DNA of 64,000 nt from Streptomyces albipurpureus (GTDB taxonomy: Bacteria > Actinomycetota > Actinomycetes > Streptomycetales > Streptomycetaceae): contig NZ_JAMQAW010000003.1 of the NCBI RefSeq assembly GCF_023701525.1, forward strand, positions 1 through 64,000, given 5' to 3'. Below the pieces are notes generated by a model, which saw only the letters and a program-made list of their open reading frames with translations, searched no databases and was not told where the DNA came from. The position numbers were made by a program, and so were the translations under genes. Below are positions 26,398 through 35,956 of this stretch, one piece after another; the first letter of the stretch is position 1, and the number at the start of each line of letters is the position of its first letter.

Positions 26398-27541
26398 GTG
26401 CCCACCAACTTTCTGAGTGACGAACAGCGCAGACGTTTCGGTCGCTTCACCGAGGACCCGGACGAGGGACAGCTCGCCGGGTCCTTCCTGCTGGATCAGA
26501 CCGCCCGGCGCCGGGCGATGGCCGCCCGCAGCGCGCGGAACCGGATCGGCTGGGCTGTCCAGCTCGGCACCCTCCGCTGCCTGGGAACCTTTCTGGAGAA
26601 CCCCGAACAGGTGCCCGCCGTGGTGGTCGGCTACGTCGCCGAGCAGCTCGGCCTGGACCCCCGGCGAGCTCGCCGGGTACGGCGCGGGTGAGGCCCGCTG
26701 GGACCATCAGGAGCAGATCCGCAAGGAGTACGAGTACACGAAGTTCGAGTTCGACCAGTGGTTCGCGCTCGCCCGCTGGATGTACCAGCGGGCCTGGATC
26801 GGCAACGAGCGCCCCACCCTGCTGTTCGACCTAGCCGCCAAGCGCCTGGTGGACAAGAAGGTGGTGCTGCCCGGGGTGACCGTGCTGGAACGCCTGGTCT
26901 CCGGCACCCGCGAGCGCGCCGAGAAGCGCCTGTGGTCCACCCTCGCCGCAGCCCCGACCGCCGAGCGGGCCGCCCGTCTGCAGCAACTCGTCGTCGTCCC
27001 CGCCGGCAAGCGCCTGTCCGAGCTGGACCGGCTGCGCTCCGGCACCATCAAAGCCTCCGAGGTCCTGCGCGTCCTCGCGCCCGGAGGCAAGCCCACCCCC
27101 ACCGGCAAGGCCGTCATGGAACTCGGCCGCCTAGACCGCAGCGCCTACCTGTCCACGTACTTCACCGACGAACTGCTGCGGCGCCGGGTCAACACCCAGC
27201 TCAACCGGCAGGAATCCCGCCACGAACTCGCCCGGAAGATCTACCACGGGCAGAAGGGCGAGCTCAGGCAGTCCTACAGAGAGGGCCAGGAAGACCAACT
27301 CGGCGCGCTGGGCTTGATGCTCAACATCGTTGTCCTCTGGAACACGGTGTACTTCCAGAAGATCACCGGCGAGATGCGGGCCGAGGGCATCCACGTCCGC
27401 GACGAGGACATCGCCCGCCTCTCACCGCTGAAGTTCGCCCACATCAACTTCCACGGCCGCTACAGCTTCGCCCTGCCAGCCGAGATCCAGGGCGGACAAC
27501 TCCGCTCCACCGCCAAGCCCGAGAAGACCACCACGGTCTAG
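26398..27541 (+). pseudogene. tnpA: Tn3-family transposase lacking its catalytic core
   Basis: GTG 26398 follows AAGGAG by 8 bases. The N-terminal DUF4158 domain is present (FLSDEQRRRFGRFTEDPDEG, RNRIGWAVQLGTLRCLGTFL), then a frameshift near 26665 and YGAGEARWDHQEQIRKEYEY, FDLAAKRLVDKKVVLPGVTV, RLQQLVVVPAGKRLSELDRL. The text RSG then jumps to GTIKASEVLRVLAPGGKPTP, TGKAVMELGRLDRSAYLSTY and DQLGALGLMLNIVVLWNTVY, the C-terminus. About 500 residues, including the whole DDE core, are missing at that in-frame junction near 27045. The protein is about 380 residues against about 1000 in the family. It cannot catalyse transposition. Confidence 0.85.
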
Positions 27542-27822
27542 GACGGCTCCCCGGCCGGCTCGTCCTCGTCCGCGGCCTGGGCGAGCCGGTAGCGGACCTT
27601 CTCGTGCGACAGGCCCACCTGACCGCCGATCTGCCGCAGTCCCCAGCCCTCCGCCTTCGCCGCGGCCATGCCCTCATCCAGTGCCGCGTCCGTCACTTCG
27701 TCGAGCGCGGCCCGCAGCTGCACAAGCAGTCGCAGCCGGATCGCCGGGGCCAGTTCATCCAGCCCGGCGCAGAACCGCGCCACGTCCGCCTTCAGGAAAC
27801 CGATCGTCGGGTCGTCACCCAT
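27538..27822 (-). CDS. Small HTH protein at the transposon right end
   Basis: A 94-residue protein from ATG 27822 (MGDDPTIGFLKADVARF). A C-terminal helix-turn-helix reads GWGLRQIGGQVGLSHEKVRY. Its stop overlaps the transposase stop (CTAG), so the genes converge. The longer start at 27858 would lie inside the inverted repeat. It is probably a transposon-encoded regulator, otherwise unrecognised. Confidence 0.65.
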   Translation of the reverse strand: MGDDPTIGFLKADVARFCAGLDELAPAIRLRLLVQLRAALDEVTDAALDEGMAAAKAEGWGLRQIGGQVGLSHEKVRYRLAQAADEDEPAGEPS

Positions 27823-27836
27823 GGGCGCACCCTGAC

Positions 27837-27907
27837 AGCCCACCTCACGGTCCGTCAAAAGATATGACGGCTACACCGGTTTCCTGTTCCGTTCCTACTC
27901 GGACCCC
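27837..27907. repeat. Right terminal inverted repeat of the Tn3-family element
   Basis: 71 bases, the reverse complement of 20554-20624 with three mismatches. Confidence 0.95.
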
Positions 27908-27972
27908 ATCCCCTACCGGAACGTGTAGCAAGGGGGTCGGCCCGTCTTCTGGCAGTCCGGTGTTCGGGCAAC

Positions 27973-28002
27973 GGGCCTGCCCTGCAGAAGCCAGGCAGGC
28001 CC
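27973..28002. terminator. Hairpin just outside the transposon
   Basis: GGGCCTGCC at 27973-27981 pairs with GGCAGGCCC at 27994-28002 (9-bp stem, 12-base loop). It lies between the transposon end and the end of the SH3 gene, so it may terminate the minus-strand SH3 transcript. Confidence 0.45.
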
Positions 28003-28045
28003 CTGAGTGACTTCACGTCAACCCGCGGAAGGGGTCCGCAGTGCG

Positions 28046-28477
28046 TCAGTAGTCATTGCAGGGCGTTGTGATCGTCTCCTCTCCGGAGATGTTCCCTGCG
28101 TAGATCCAGCCGTAGGGCGCCGCGCCTCCCGTGCTGACGTAGTACCACCAGTATCCCGAGGACGGGTTCCTGTACCGGCACCAGCCGCCGAGTCGTTGCC
28201 CCGCATAGAGCCTGGGGGAGACATCGGCGCAGGCGCTACTCGGGCCGGACCTGAGAGCGATGGAGCGCGTCACGGTCGCGCCTCCATAACCATTCGACGT
28301 GGGCTGGGCGTTGCAGGCCAGGGCGCCTATGGGGGCGTCCGATGGCGTGAAGTTCGGTGCCTTGTTCGCCATGCCCGCGGGTGGATTCTGCGCTGCCGCA
28401 GAGGTGGGCGCGACCATTGCGCCGAGAGCGAGCATGCTGCTGAGTGCAGCAGTCACGAAAGTATGTCGTGCACGCAT
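28046..28477 (-). CDS. Secreted SH3-like domain protein
   Basis: A 143-residue protein with a clear Sec signal, MRARHTFVTAALSSMLALGA followed by MVAPTSAAAQ. The mature part reads ATVTRSIALRSGPSSACADV, SPRLYAGQRLGGWCRYRNPS, GYWWYYVSTGGAAPYGWIYA, the pattern of bacterial SH3 domains. Four cysteines suggest two disulfides. Such proteins are common secreted proteins of Streptomyces, possibly binding the cell wall. Start ATG 28477 is followed directly by the signal. Confidence 0.82.
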   Translation of the reverse strand: MRARHTFVTAALSSMLALGAMVAPTSAAAQNPPAGMANKAPNFTPSDAPIGALACNAQPTSNGYGGATVTRSIALRSGPSSACADVSPRLYAGQRLGGWCRYRNPSSGYWWYYVSTGGAAPYGWIYAGNISGEETITTPCNDY

Positions 28478-29019
28478 GGGGAAGCTCCTTCATCTGGGTT
28501 TCCGGTTCGGGTCCAGCCCGCTGCGTGGGAGGGCATTCATCGACACAGCGGGCCGCGCCGTGGCGACTGTTCGGCTGACCGGGCACGACACAGACTGTTG
28601 GCCATCGGCAGGTGGCGCAACGGAAGCTGGCTGTCCCGGACAGGCGCCGACTGTCCGTGCTGGTCCGTGCTTTGCCCGGACCGCGTCCCGGACAGAACTG
28701 CCGCAATGGATGCCGGGATCTTCGGTCATCTCAGGGGGCGGTTGGTGGTTGCATGCCGGGTGAGGATGGTCGGCGGTTCGTGCCGGATGGGTGGTGGGCG
28801 TTCTTCCAGGCTGACGGACTTGTTCACGGAGGTCGCTTTTGCGGGAAGCCAATTCGCTGCCTTCACCGGCTGGGCGGCGTCCGCTCGGGCGTTCAACCAC
28901 ATCCGGCCCGGCAAGGCCGCCGACGGAGCGGCCCCTACCCCCTCCACCGGATCCACTCACCCGTGAACTCGTCAAAATCGATGGTCTGCCCGGTCCGGCA
29001 TCCCGGCTAGAGTCGACCG
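28478..29019. other. Intergenic stretch without a supported gene
   Basis: About 540 bases. Short frames such as RRFVPDGWWAFFQADGL (28765-28815) loosely recall transposase N-termini, but nothing consistent follows. TAGAGT at 29009-29014, just before the PhzF start, is a possible -10 box. Confidence 0.35.
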
Positions 29020-29921
29020 ATGAATGACGCCATGGACACCCTCGCGGATGAGCTGGCGGACGTCTTTTCCGCCGTGCCGCACCAGGGCAATCAGCTCGCC
29101 GTGGTCCATGAGGGGGCAGACCTCGATGGCCGGCAGATGCAGCGCCTGGGGCAGGAGTTCAACTTGTCGGAGACGGCCGCCGTCCGAGAGGTCGAGGCCC
29201 ATCCCGGTGGGCTGCGTGCCCGAGTTCGGCTGTTCACGGCGACGGTCGAGTTGCCGATTGCAGGTCACCCGCTGCTGGGGACCGCCGCGCTGCTGGCCCA
29301 TCGGCACGGCCAGGCACGGAAAGTGCTGCTGGAGGCTCCCGCGGCCTGGTCCCGGTGACCGTCACCCACCACGGCCAGGGCCGGTTCACCGCCTGGATGC
29401 AGCAGCCCCGCCCCACCGTCAGCGCCTACGACCGCCCAGAGGAGCTCCTGGAAGTGCTCGGCCTGCCACCGAGCCGGTTACCGGTCCTCACCTACGACGC
29501 GGGAATCGCACACGTCTACATCACCGCTCCCAGCGTCGAAGCGGTGACCGCGCTACGCCCGGACTTCGCGGCCCTGCGCGCGATCGTGGGACGTCACCGG
29601 ATCAACGTCTTCGCCCCTGAGGGCCCCGGGCGGGTCACCACCCGTATGTTCAGCACGTTCGACACCGCGCTGCCCGAAGACCCGGCCCGCGGTTCGGCCG
29701 CCGGCTCACTGACCGCCCACCTGGTCCGCCATGGACTCCACGACTCCGGAGCCGAGCTGACGCTCAGCCAAGGCGAAAGCGGGCAACGTCAGCCCCTACT
29801 ACCGTCCGCGTCCGCGTTCGTGAGCACCATGGTGGCTGTCCCCCACCACCCGAGCCATGCGCTGATCGACCGCTGGGTCCTCAAGGCCCCTCACTCAAGG
29901 GACTCCTACGGGTGTTCTTGA
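29020..29921 (+). pseudogene. PhzF-family isomerase/epimerase, frameshifted
   Basis: The N-terminal half (29020-29350) reads DVFSAVPHQGNQLAVVHEGA, RLGQEFNLSETAAVREV with the catalytic Glu of the PhzF family, and RVRLFTATVELPIAGHPLLG with the GHP motif. The second half begins in another frame (VTVTHHGQGRFTAWMQQPRP, RINVFAPEGPGRVTTRMFST, RGSAAGSLTAHLVRHGL). The expected EMGRPS-type end is garbled (ESGQRQPLLPSAS). At least two indels, near 29350 and 29800. PhzF proteins isomerise hydrogen in phenazine and related pathways; this copy as read is broken, and no phenazine genes are nearby. Confidence 0.75.
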
Positions 29922-30478
29922 GCCGTGACTGGTCCAAGAGAAAGCCGCCGCGGCCACGCAGAGGCTTGCCCCAGCTCGAGGAGCCTGCGGCCAGGGCTAG
30001 TCGACCACTGCTGCGACGTCTCCATGACGAACGTGCGATCTGGAATCGCTACTGAAATGACCACCAATACCCCCGATCTGCCGCTCAAGTTCGACACCCT
30101 CGCCCACGCCTGTACCTTCCCGGTGGGCGGACCGGCCCAGGTCGCCGCTGTCGCCTACGAAGTCCGTACCGTGGCGACTGCTGTCCGCGGGGCTGGCACT
30201 CCGCACGGCTTGGATGGCATGTTGGCCGGTCTGGGCTGGCTCGGTGTGTCAGATGGCCGCGTGCGGCCCCGAGGCGACGGAGCACGCTGCCATCAGGCAG
30301 TCCGACGTCCTCTCCCCCGCTGAGGTGATCAACGAGCTGGCGGGGGTGCGGTCCTGTGGGCCCTTCGATGTCCATGCCCGCTTCGACTCCGTCGTCACCT
30401 AGAAGGTGCTGCCCGTGCACTGGTCGACCGTCCGCGCCAACTAGCACGCCCACCACCCGGACCTTCTGGAGGGCTTCG
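29922..30478. other. Decayed stretch with one coding-like fragment
   Basis: From ATG 30057 a fragment with strong third-position G/C bias reads MTTNTPDLPLKFDTLAHACT, FPVGGPAQVAAVAYEVRTVA, then degenerates. I do not recognise it. The rest shows no supported gene. Confidence 0.35.
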
Positions 30479-30710
30479 TCACACGGTCTTGCCCTCGCCC
30501 GGGGCAGTTCCGGAAGGTCCGGAGTCCTTGCGGAACGCGGACTTGGTGCCCTTCTTCAGTAAGCCGGTGTCGTGCCCGATCAGGACGGCGTTCTTGTCGC
30601 CGATGGTCTCCACGACGTAGTCGCGCAGATCATCACGGACGGCGTCCTCGTCCCACTCCGCATGGTTCAACAGACGCTGGACGCCGTCCGGCCGGAGCTG
30701 GCCGACCTGC
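30479..30710 (-). pseudogene. IS701-family transposase fragment
   Basis: The minus strand reads RPDGVQRLLNHAEWDEDAVR, DDLRDYVVETIGDKNAVLIG, HDTGLLKKGTKSA, the N-terminal DDE region of IS701 transposases (usual IGDDTGFLKKGT). Both ends are missing and the text after KSA is foreign. It lies just upstream of the IS630 element. Confidence 0.7.
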
Positions 30711-30849
30711 TGAAATGACGGGCGAAGCGGGCATGGAACCCCGCTATCCCCTCGGACCACGACTCGACCTGCTACATCGTCAACGCGCCAGCACACAGTC
30801 ACATCAACGGGAACGATCGGTCTCCGTCACGCCAGATGCGGTTGCAGTA

Positions 30850-32016
30850 CTACTGATCCTTTCGTAAGTCCGATGGGTGTGGTGGTGTGGGTGGGAGGGT
30901 GTCGGGTTGGCTTATCAACTTGCCCCTTCGGTTGCCGGCTCTTTCCTTCCTCCTTTGTCGCGGCCTCAGTTGGCGGAGGCGCGGCGTGTTCGGGCAGTCG
31001 AGTTGTTCGAGGGCGGTGTCTCGAATGCGGGGATCGCGCGGGCGGTGGGGGTGTGTGCCGAGGGTGTGCGGCGTTGGCGGCGGGTGTGGGAGGAAGGCGG
31101 TGTTTCGGCTCTGCGTCGGCGTTCGGCCACGGGACGTCCGCCCAAGCTGGACGACACTCGGGTCGAGATGGTCCGGGCGGCGTTGGGGCAAGGTGCCCAG
31201 GCTCATGGTTTCGAGGCTGACCTGTGGACCTTGGAACGGGTCGGCGTGGTCGTGGAGCGGGTGACGGGGGTGGTGTTGTCGAGTGCGTCGGTGTGGCGGT
31301 TGCTGACCGGTCGGCTGGGGTGGAGTTTGCAGCGGCGCGAGCGTCGGGCTGTCGAGCGGGACGAGTCGGAGATCGCCCGCTGGATCGCGCACGCGTGCCC
31401 GCGGATCAAAAGGGGGCCGTGAACACATGTGCCTGGATCGTCTTTCTCGACGAATCAGGTGTCTCCCCGCTGCCTCAGATCCGCCGCACCTACGCTCCCC
31501 GGGGTCGGACCCCGCTGCTGCGGCACCGGCTGAACTGGAAGCGGGCGTCGATGGCCGGAGCCTTGGGATACCACGCCACCGACCCCGGTCGAGGGGCCCG
31601 GCTGTGCTTTCACCTCAAGCCCGGTAGCTACGACACCACGGCCCTCATCGCGGTCCTGGAGTAGATGAAGGTGTTCTACCGCGGTGAGCGGGTGGTCCTG
31701 GTCTGGGACGGCCTGTCCGCCCACTGGAGCCGGGCGATGCGGGCCTGGGTAGCCGAGCAGGACTGGCTCACCCTGGAACGACTACCCGCCTATGCTCCCG
31801 AGCTGAACCCGGTGGAGTTGTTGTGGTCCTCGCTCAAGAAACGTGAACTCGCCAACCTCGCCGGCGACCACCTCGCCGATGTTGCCGACGCCACCGAGCA
31901 GGGCATCCACCGCATCAACCACAACCCACAACCCACAACTGCCATGGTCCTTCCTCACCCACACCGGACTCACCATCCACCCACCACACCCACCGAACTT
32001 ACGAAAAGATCAGTAG
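30850..32016. mobile_element. IS630-family insertion sequence with disrupted transposase
   Basis: Bounded by 36-bp inverted repeats with three mismatches: CTACTGATCCTTTCGTAAGT at 30850 onward and the complement ending at 32016. TA precedes the left end; TG follows the right end, so the usual TA duplication is not intact. The single transposase gene fills the interior but carries one frameshift and one nonsense codon. Confidence 0.88.
30877..32016 (+). pseudogene. IS630 transposase, frameshift plus nonsense codon
   Basis: The N-terminal winged-HTH (RAVELFEGGVSNAGIARAVG, SALRRRSATGRPPKLDD) and HTH_33-like part (LTGRLGWSLQRRERRAVERD) lie in one frame to about 31420. The DDE domain is in another frame: WIVFLDESGVSPLPQIRRTY (first Asp), then TAG at 31662 where Gln is expected (VLE*MKVFYRGE), VVLVWDGLSAHWSRAMRAWV (second Asp) and APELNPVELLWSSLKK (Glu). 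All three catalytic residues are present, so the gene is recently broken or mis-sequenced. Confidence 0.85.
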
Positions 32017-32019
32017 TGT

Positions 32020-32790
32020 CCTGAGTCAGAGATTCGGTGGCAGTAGTCGGCGACTCTGTTGAGGATCTCGATGTAGCTGGTGGCGTGGGCTTTCGGCCCG
32101 GAGGCAGTCATCCGGCCGAATCGGTATCCGGCTACCCGATATGTCTTGGACAGGCCGTTGAACGTCAGGCACAGCAGATCGGGGCGAGGGAGGCAGCGCA
32201 GGTGTGGACCCCGTCGTCGTACAGGATTTTGTCGTAGATCTCGTCCGAGTAGACGATCAGCTGGTGGCAGCTGCGATGTCCGTGAGGCCGTGCAGCAACT
32301 CAGCTGAGTAGAAAAATTCGGTGGGGTTGTTCGGATTGGTCAGGACGACGACGGCCCGGGCCCGGCGGGCGATCTTGGCTTCGACGTCGGCCAGGTCGGG
32401 GAACCAGTCAGCCTGCTCGTCGCAGCGGTAGTGCATCGTGCCGCCGGCCAGGGAGACCGATGCGGTCCAAAGGGGGTAATCGGGTGCGGGGATAAGCGAC
32501 TTCGTCGCCGTTGTCGAGCAGCGCCTGCCTAGACATCTGGACCGGCTCGGAGGCTCCGTTGCCCAGGTAAACGTCTTCGGCCGTCAAGCCAGCCACACCG
32601 CGCTCCGGAAGAGGTCTTCCCGCGAAGCTCGACGATGGTGCAAAGGCCGGTCCAGTGGCGTGGTGCCAGATCTCGGCCTCTGCGGCCTGGACGACTGAGT
32701 AAGCGTGATCGTCGCGGCTCCGGCGCCAGCCGCACCCACAAGCCCAAACCGGGCAGGGAGGCGCCAACCGGATCCTCGCCGTCGGACCGG
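32020..32790 (-). pseudogene. PLP-dependent aminotransferase remnant beside the IS630
   Basis: Minus-strand pieces in several frames form one class I aminotransferase: RGVAGLTAEDVYLGNGASEP, PDYPLWTASVSLAGGTMHYR, CDEQADWFPDLADVEAKIAR, RARAVVVLTNPNNPTEFFYS (NPNNPT is the family signature), IVYSDEIYDKILYDDGVHTC, FNGLSKTYRVAGYRFG with the PLP lysine in SKT. It most resembles the alanine aminotransferase AlaA/AlaC group. There are at least three indels. The C-terminal text stops exactly at the right end of the IS630, so the insertion or a later deletion removed the end. Confidence 0.75.
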
Positions 32791-33048
32791 AAACCCGACG
32801 GCATAGGAACACTGGCCGCCCTGACCGCGCTGCTGTGGGTAGGCTTCTCCCCGCGTCCTGACCGTGCTCGCCCGATGCCTCATTTGCCCAGCGCCCCCAG
32901 GCGTGGGCGGCACTGGTCTACTCCTCGCCCGTTTCGTGCAGGGCGCGTTGTCCCTATGCAGTGAGCTGTTTGGTGGCTGTGGCCGATCGTGATCTCGCGG
33001 GGTTCGAGCGCACTCGACCGCCGCTAGATGGCCTAAGGACTCGATCCC

Positions 33049-33732
33049 TCAGCTTGCCCTTGACAGGGCGCGGCTGGCCATCCAACTGGTGAGTGGCCGG
33101 TCGTTCAGTGCGAGCACCCAGTGGTCGGCCATGGCGAGACTCTCGCGATCGGGTAGGGGGCCGACGCCCAGGACTCTCAGGCCCGCGCGTACTGCTGATC
33201 TAATGCCGCACAGGGAGTCCTCCACGGCCAGGCATTTTGAGGGTTCGGATTGGCATGCGGCGGCGGCCGTGAGGTAGACGTCGGGGTGAGGCTTCGGGCG
33301 CAGGTTGTGTTCTGGCACGACCACGTGCGAGAAGTGCCGCAGCAGGCCGGCCGCAGCGAGGCAGTCTTCGACCACGTCCCGGGGACAGTTGCTCGCGACA
33401 GCTAGAGGGGCGAACTCTGCCGCGCGAGCGACCAGCTCTGCCGCGCCGGGTGTGGTCTCGGGGGACTGCGCAACCAGCGATCTGAAGGTGTCCAGGAGAT
33501 CGGCGGTCAACACTGCTTCGAGGTCGGGCCGTTGGATTTCAGCGGCCATGAGCTGGCCGCACTCTGTGTAGTGGACTCCTTTGGTCAGCTCGGCGAAATC
33601 ATCGCTGACAACGATGTCAAACTGTTGAAGGACTCGATCTCTAGCCATCTGCCAATGGCGTTCGCTGTCCATGAGCGTGCCATCGCAATCGAATACGATG
33701 GCTGTAGGCGTCCATGGGAAGATTTCTGGCAT
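33049..33732 (-). CDS. HAD-family phosphatase (beta-phosphoglucomutase-like)
   Basis: A 227-residue protein from ATG 33732, behind GGAAGA. Motif I is AIVFDCDGTLMDSERHWQMA with the nucleophile Asp and acid/base Asp (DxDGT). A helical cap follows (RVLQQFDIVVSDDFAELTKG), motif II VASNCPRDVVEDCLAAAG, motif III lysine in PEHNLRPKPHPDVYL, and motif IV KCLAVEDSLCGIRSAVRAGL. This is subfamily IA, which hydrolyses small phosphorylated metabolites. Intact. A decayed paralogue follows at 34194-34888 on the same strand, so this was a tandem pair. Codon GC is lower than in the rest of the window. Confidence 0.88.
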   Translation of the reverse strand: MPEIFPWTPTAIVFDCDGTLMDSERHWQMARDRVLQQFDIVVSDDFAELTKGVHYTECGQLMAAEIQRPDLEAVLTADLLDTFRSLVAQSPETTPGAAELVARAAEFAPLAVASNCPRDVVEDCLAAAGLLRHFSHVVVPEHNLRPKPHPDVYLTAAAACQSEPSKCLAVEDSLCGIRSAVRAGLRVLGVGPLPDRESLAMADHWVLALNDRPLTSWMASRALSRAS

Positions 33733-34193
33733 GTTTCTTCCTTTTCCTTGCGAATCCAGGTGCGGTAGACCCCAGGGGTAGGCTTCGCTGGGAGCGACTA
33801 CGAGCACATAGGGGAGCTTGAGCCGCAGGAGTGTGCCGCGAGACTTCTGGCCGCTGAGAACGGCTTCGCGAGCAGGTAGATCTAGCGCGTTGAGGATGCT
33901 GCGGTGAGGTCCGCAGCTGACTTCTTGTCAAGCTAATTGCGCTGAGGAGCGGCGTCAATAATCACAGTGTTATCCATATTAAGTGACCTATCCGACGTGA
34001 CGAGGCAGTCTGAACTGCCACGGTCGGCGGATTGTCCTCGGGAACGCCTCTGTCGCACATCAACCTGTGCCTACTGGGGTTCAGGCAACGACCCACTCGA
34101 ACCGTCAATCGGGTGATCAACGAACTGTTCTGATTGATGGCGTGTAGGCAGGTAGCGCTGCGAGAAGGTGCCACGTCACCCAAAGGCCAACTG

Positions 34194-34888
34194 CTACCGC
34201 TGAGCGCCCTCAGTGAGGCTCGCCAGAGCCCGATTCTCCGCCCAGGTGATCAGGGCGCGATCGCCGAGCGAGCGAACCCAGTGCTCTGCCAGAGCGCGGC
34301 TTTCGGGATCGGGTGTGGCCCCGCGCCCACTACCCGCATGCCGGCTTGAATGGATCCCCCGATGCCAGTTGGGGAGCTTTCCACGGCGAGGCATGCAGCG
34401 GGATCAGCCCCGCATACCTCTGCACGCTTTCAGGTAGAGCCCGGGGTTCGGTTCAGTAGGAGCCTCCAGAGGGAGCACTGACATGAGAAAGGCGCTCGCT
34501 GAGGCCATGAGTGGCGAGATACCTCTCGAGAACGCCATGAGGCCCCTCGGTGACGACGGCCACGGGAGCGAACGCGGCCACGAGTACGACGAGTTCAACC
34601 GCTCCGGGGAGCGTGAGCGGCCCTCGGCGGCGAGTAGGACAAATACACGCTGGAGTGGCGGTGATCTCTGGTGCCAGATCGACATCACCCTACTTCCGAC
34701 GCTAGGAGACGACCGGAATCGGCAGGGCGGAGTCCTCTGGCAAGCGCAGCGAACGCGTTGCTCGGTGTCACGGCGTATTCGCTCAGCACGAGATCTCTGG
34801 CACCCTTCCAGTGCAGTTCGGTGTCCATCAGCGTGCTATCCCAGTTGAAGATCACTGCTGCAGGAATCCATGGAAGGATTTCTGGCAT
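34194..34888 (-). pseudogene. Decayed tandem duplicate of the HAD phosphatase
   Basis: N-terminal piece from ATG 34888: MPEILPWIPAAVIFNWDSTL, MDTELHWKGARDLVLSEYAV, against MPEIFPWTPTAIVFDCDGTL in the intact copy. The nucleophile Asp and the GT of motif I are changed (DCDGT to NWDST). A middle piece in another frame reads GAVELVVLVAAFAPVAVVTE, GPHGVLERYLATHGLSERLS. The C-terminal piece reads ESRALAEHWVRSLGDRALIT. All align in order with the intact protein at 33049-33732. Several indels are present. A clear pseudogene with mutated catalytic motif. Confidence 0.85.
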
Positions 34889-35357
34889 ATTGCGCCCACC
34901 TCTCAGGTCGGAGACCGAGCCGGCAGTCAATAACTTGGAAATATCCTAGCCCTACGACTGCGGAAGTTTAGAGGCTGCCAGTACATGCCGAGTCATCAGG
35001 CTAAGGCGAAAAGTGAGCGACCAGAAGGAGTATGGGGAGGGCGCTATTTATCCGGATCGGCATCACAGAATCATGACTGGAGATAGGGAGTACCTAAGGA
35101 TATGAACTCATACTTCATGGCGCCCAGATCGACAGCAATGCGACTACTGATTAATTCTCTATCGGAAATGTGGATCACACCGCCCGGACGCTGAACACAC
35201 CGATCGTCCTTGTGGGCCCTGCGGTAGTGCGGCAGGCTTCGGTGCCGGCAGCGAGCCGAAGAGCACCCCACTAGGACTGGCGGACTGCGACGTAGTGGCG
35301 ACGGGTTGGACACTGGCCGCTACGGCAAGGACGCGTGTCCGACCAGTAGATCAACCA
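34889..35357. other. Intergenic stretch, A/T-richer, no supported gene
   Basis: A short minus-strand frame ending LISSRIAVDLGAMKYEFISL GTP near 35100 might be a gene tail, but nothing upstream supports it. This stretch is notably lower in GC than the surroundings. Confidence 0.35.
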
Positions 35358-35756
35358 CTACGCTTGCTGAGTAAAGGCATCCTGCATTGCAGCCTCGTCG
35401 TTCAGTGCGGGAATGCTGACATGCAAGGTGGTAACTCTCTGGCCCGACTCGGACTCGAAACAAATGTCGCGGGCCGCCGCATAGACACCGTAGCCGGAGA
35501 TGTCGTAGCCGGACATCTGGCCGACCCGACCGAAAGTGAGCGCGGGTTCCAAATCCTCAAAGAACACCCATGTCTGCGACACACCCTCCCCCTCTAGGCC
35601 CGCGAACCCGGCTGCGAAGCCACGCATAACAAGGCGCGCTCCGAAGTCCTGTTCTTCAGGAAGGTCTCTGACAGGATGGATGTGGTCGTAATTGGGCTGC
35701 TGACCGGACCACTCCCAGCCCTTACACACGGAGCAGATCTCAGCTGGCTCGCTCAT
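35358..35756 (-). CDS. Hypothetical protein with N-terminal CxxC
   Basis: A 132-residue protein from ATG 35756 (MSEPAEICSVCKGWEWSGQQ), behind AGAAGGGCACATCA. A CxxC pair near residue 10 could bind metal. The rest is a compact mixed fold (RGFAAGFAGLEGEGVSQTWV, GQMSGYDISGYGVYAAARDI, GQRVTTLHVSIPALNDEAAM). No signal peptide. Family not recognised. Conserved-looking composition supports it as a real gene. Confidence 0.65.
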   Translation of the reverse strand: MSEPAEICSVCKGWEWSGQQPNYDHIHPVRDLPEEQDFGARLVMRGFAAGFAGLEGEGVSQTWVFFEDLEPALTFGRVGQMSGYDISGYGVYAAARDICFESESGQRVTTLHVSIPALNDEAAMQDAFTQQA

Positions 35757-35956
35757 TGATGTGCCCTTCTGGTAGCTCGCCACTGTCGGCGAAACCCCAC
35801 TTTTCTGGAACGTTCGAAGCTGCGGAGTTCCCTTGCTGCTAGTGCTTGTGAAGGAACATGCTCACCAAACATCGAAGGCGGGTTCCCCTTCGCTGGGCTG
35901 TCAACGAACAAGCCAACGGATCCAGCCACCAAGAGGGAGAACCGGTCGAGCTGCCT

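Larger units (their letters stand above)
20554..27907. mobile_element. Tn3-family transposon with redox/efflux cargo
   Basis: A 7354-base element bounded by 71-bp inverted repeats (96 percent identical) that start GGGGTCCGAGTAGGAACGGA at both outer ends, the Tn3/Tn4556-like terminus type. Inside: serine resolvase and candidate res site, a methyltransferase, an XRE-cupin regulator, a CxxC flavoprotein, an MFS transporter, a deleted transposase and a small HTH gene. The 5 bases outside the ends (GAATT and ATCCC) are not a target duplication, so the insertion site has been rearranged since arrival. The transposase lacks its catalytic core, so the element should move only with help in trans. Confidence 0.9.

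Noticed and set aside
28740..28975. A possible IS transposase N-terminus (FVPDGWWAFFQADG)
   Set aside because: Only one short phrase is suggestive; no further transposase motifs follow in any frame.
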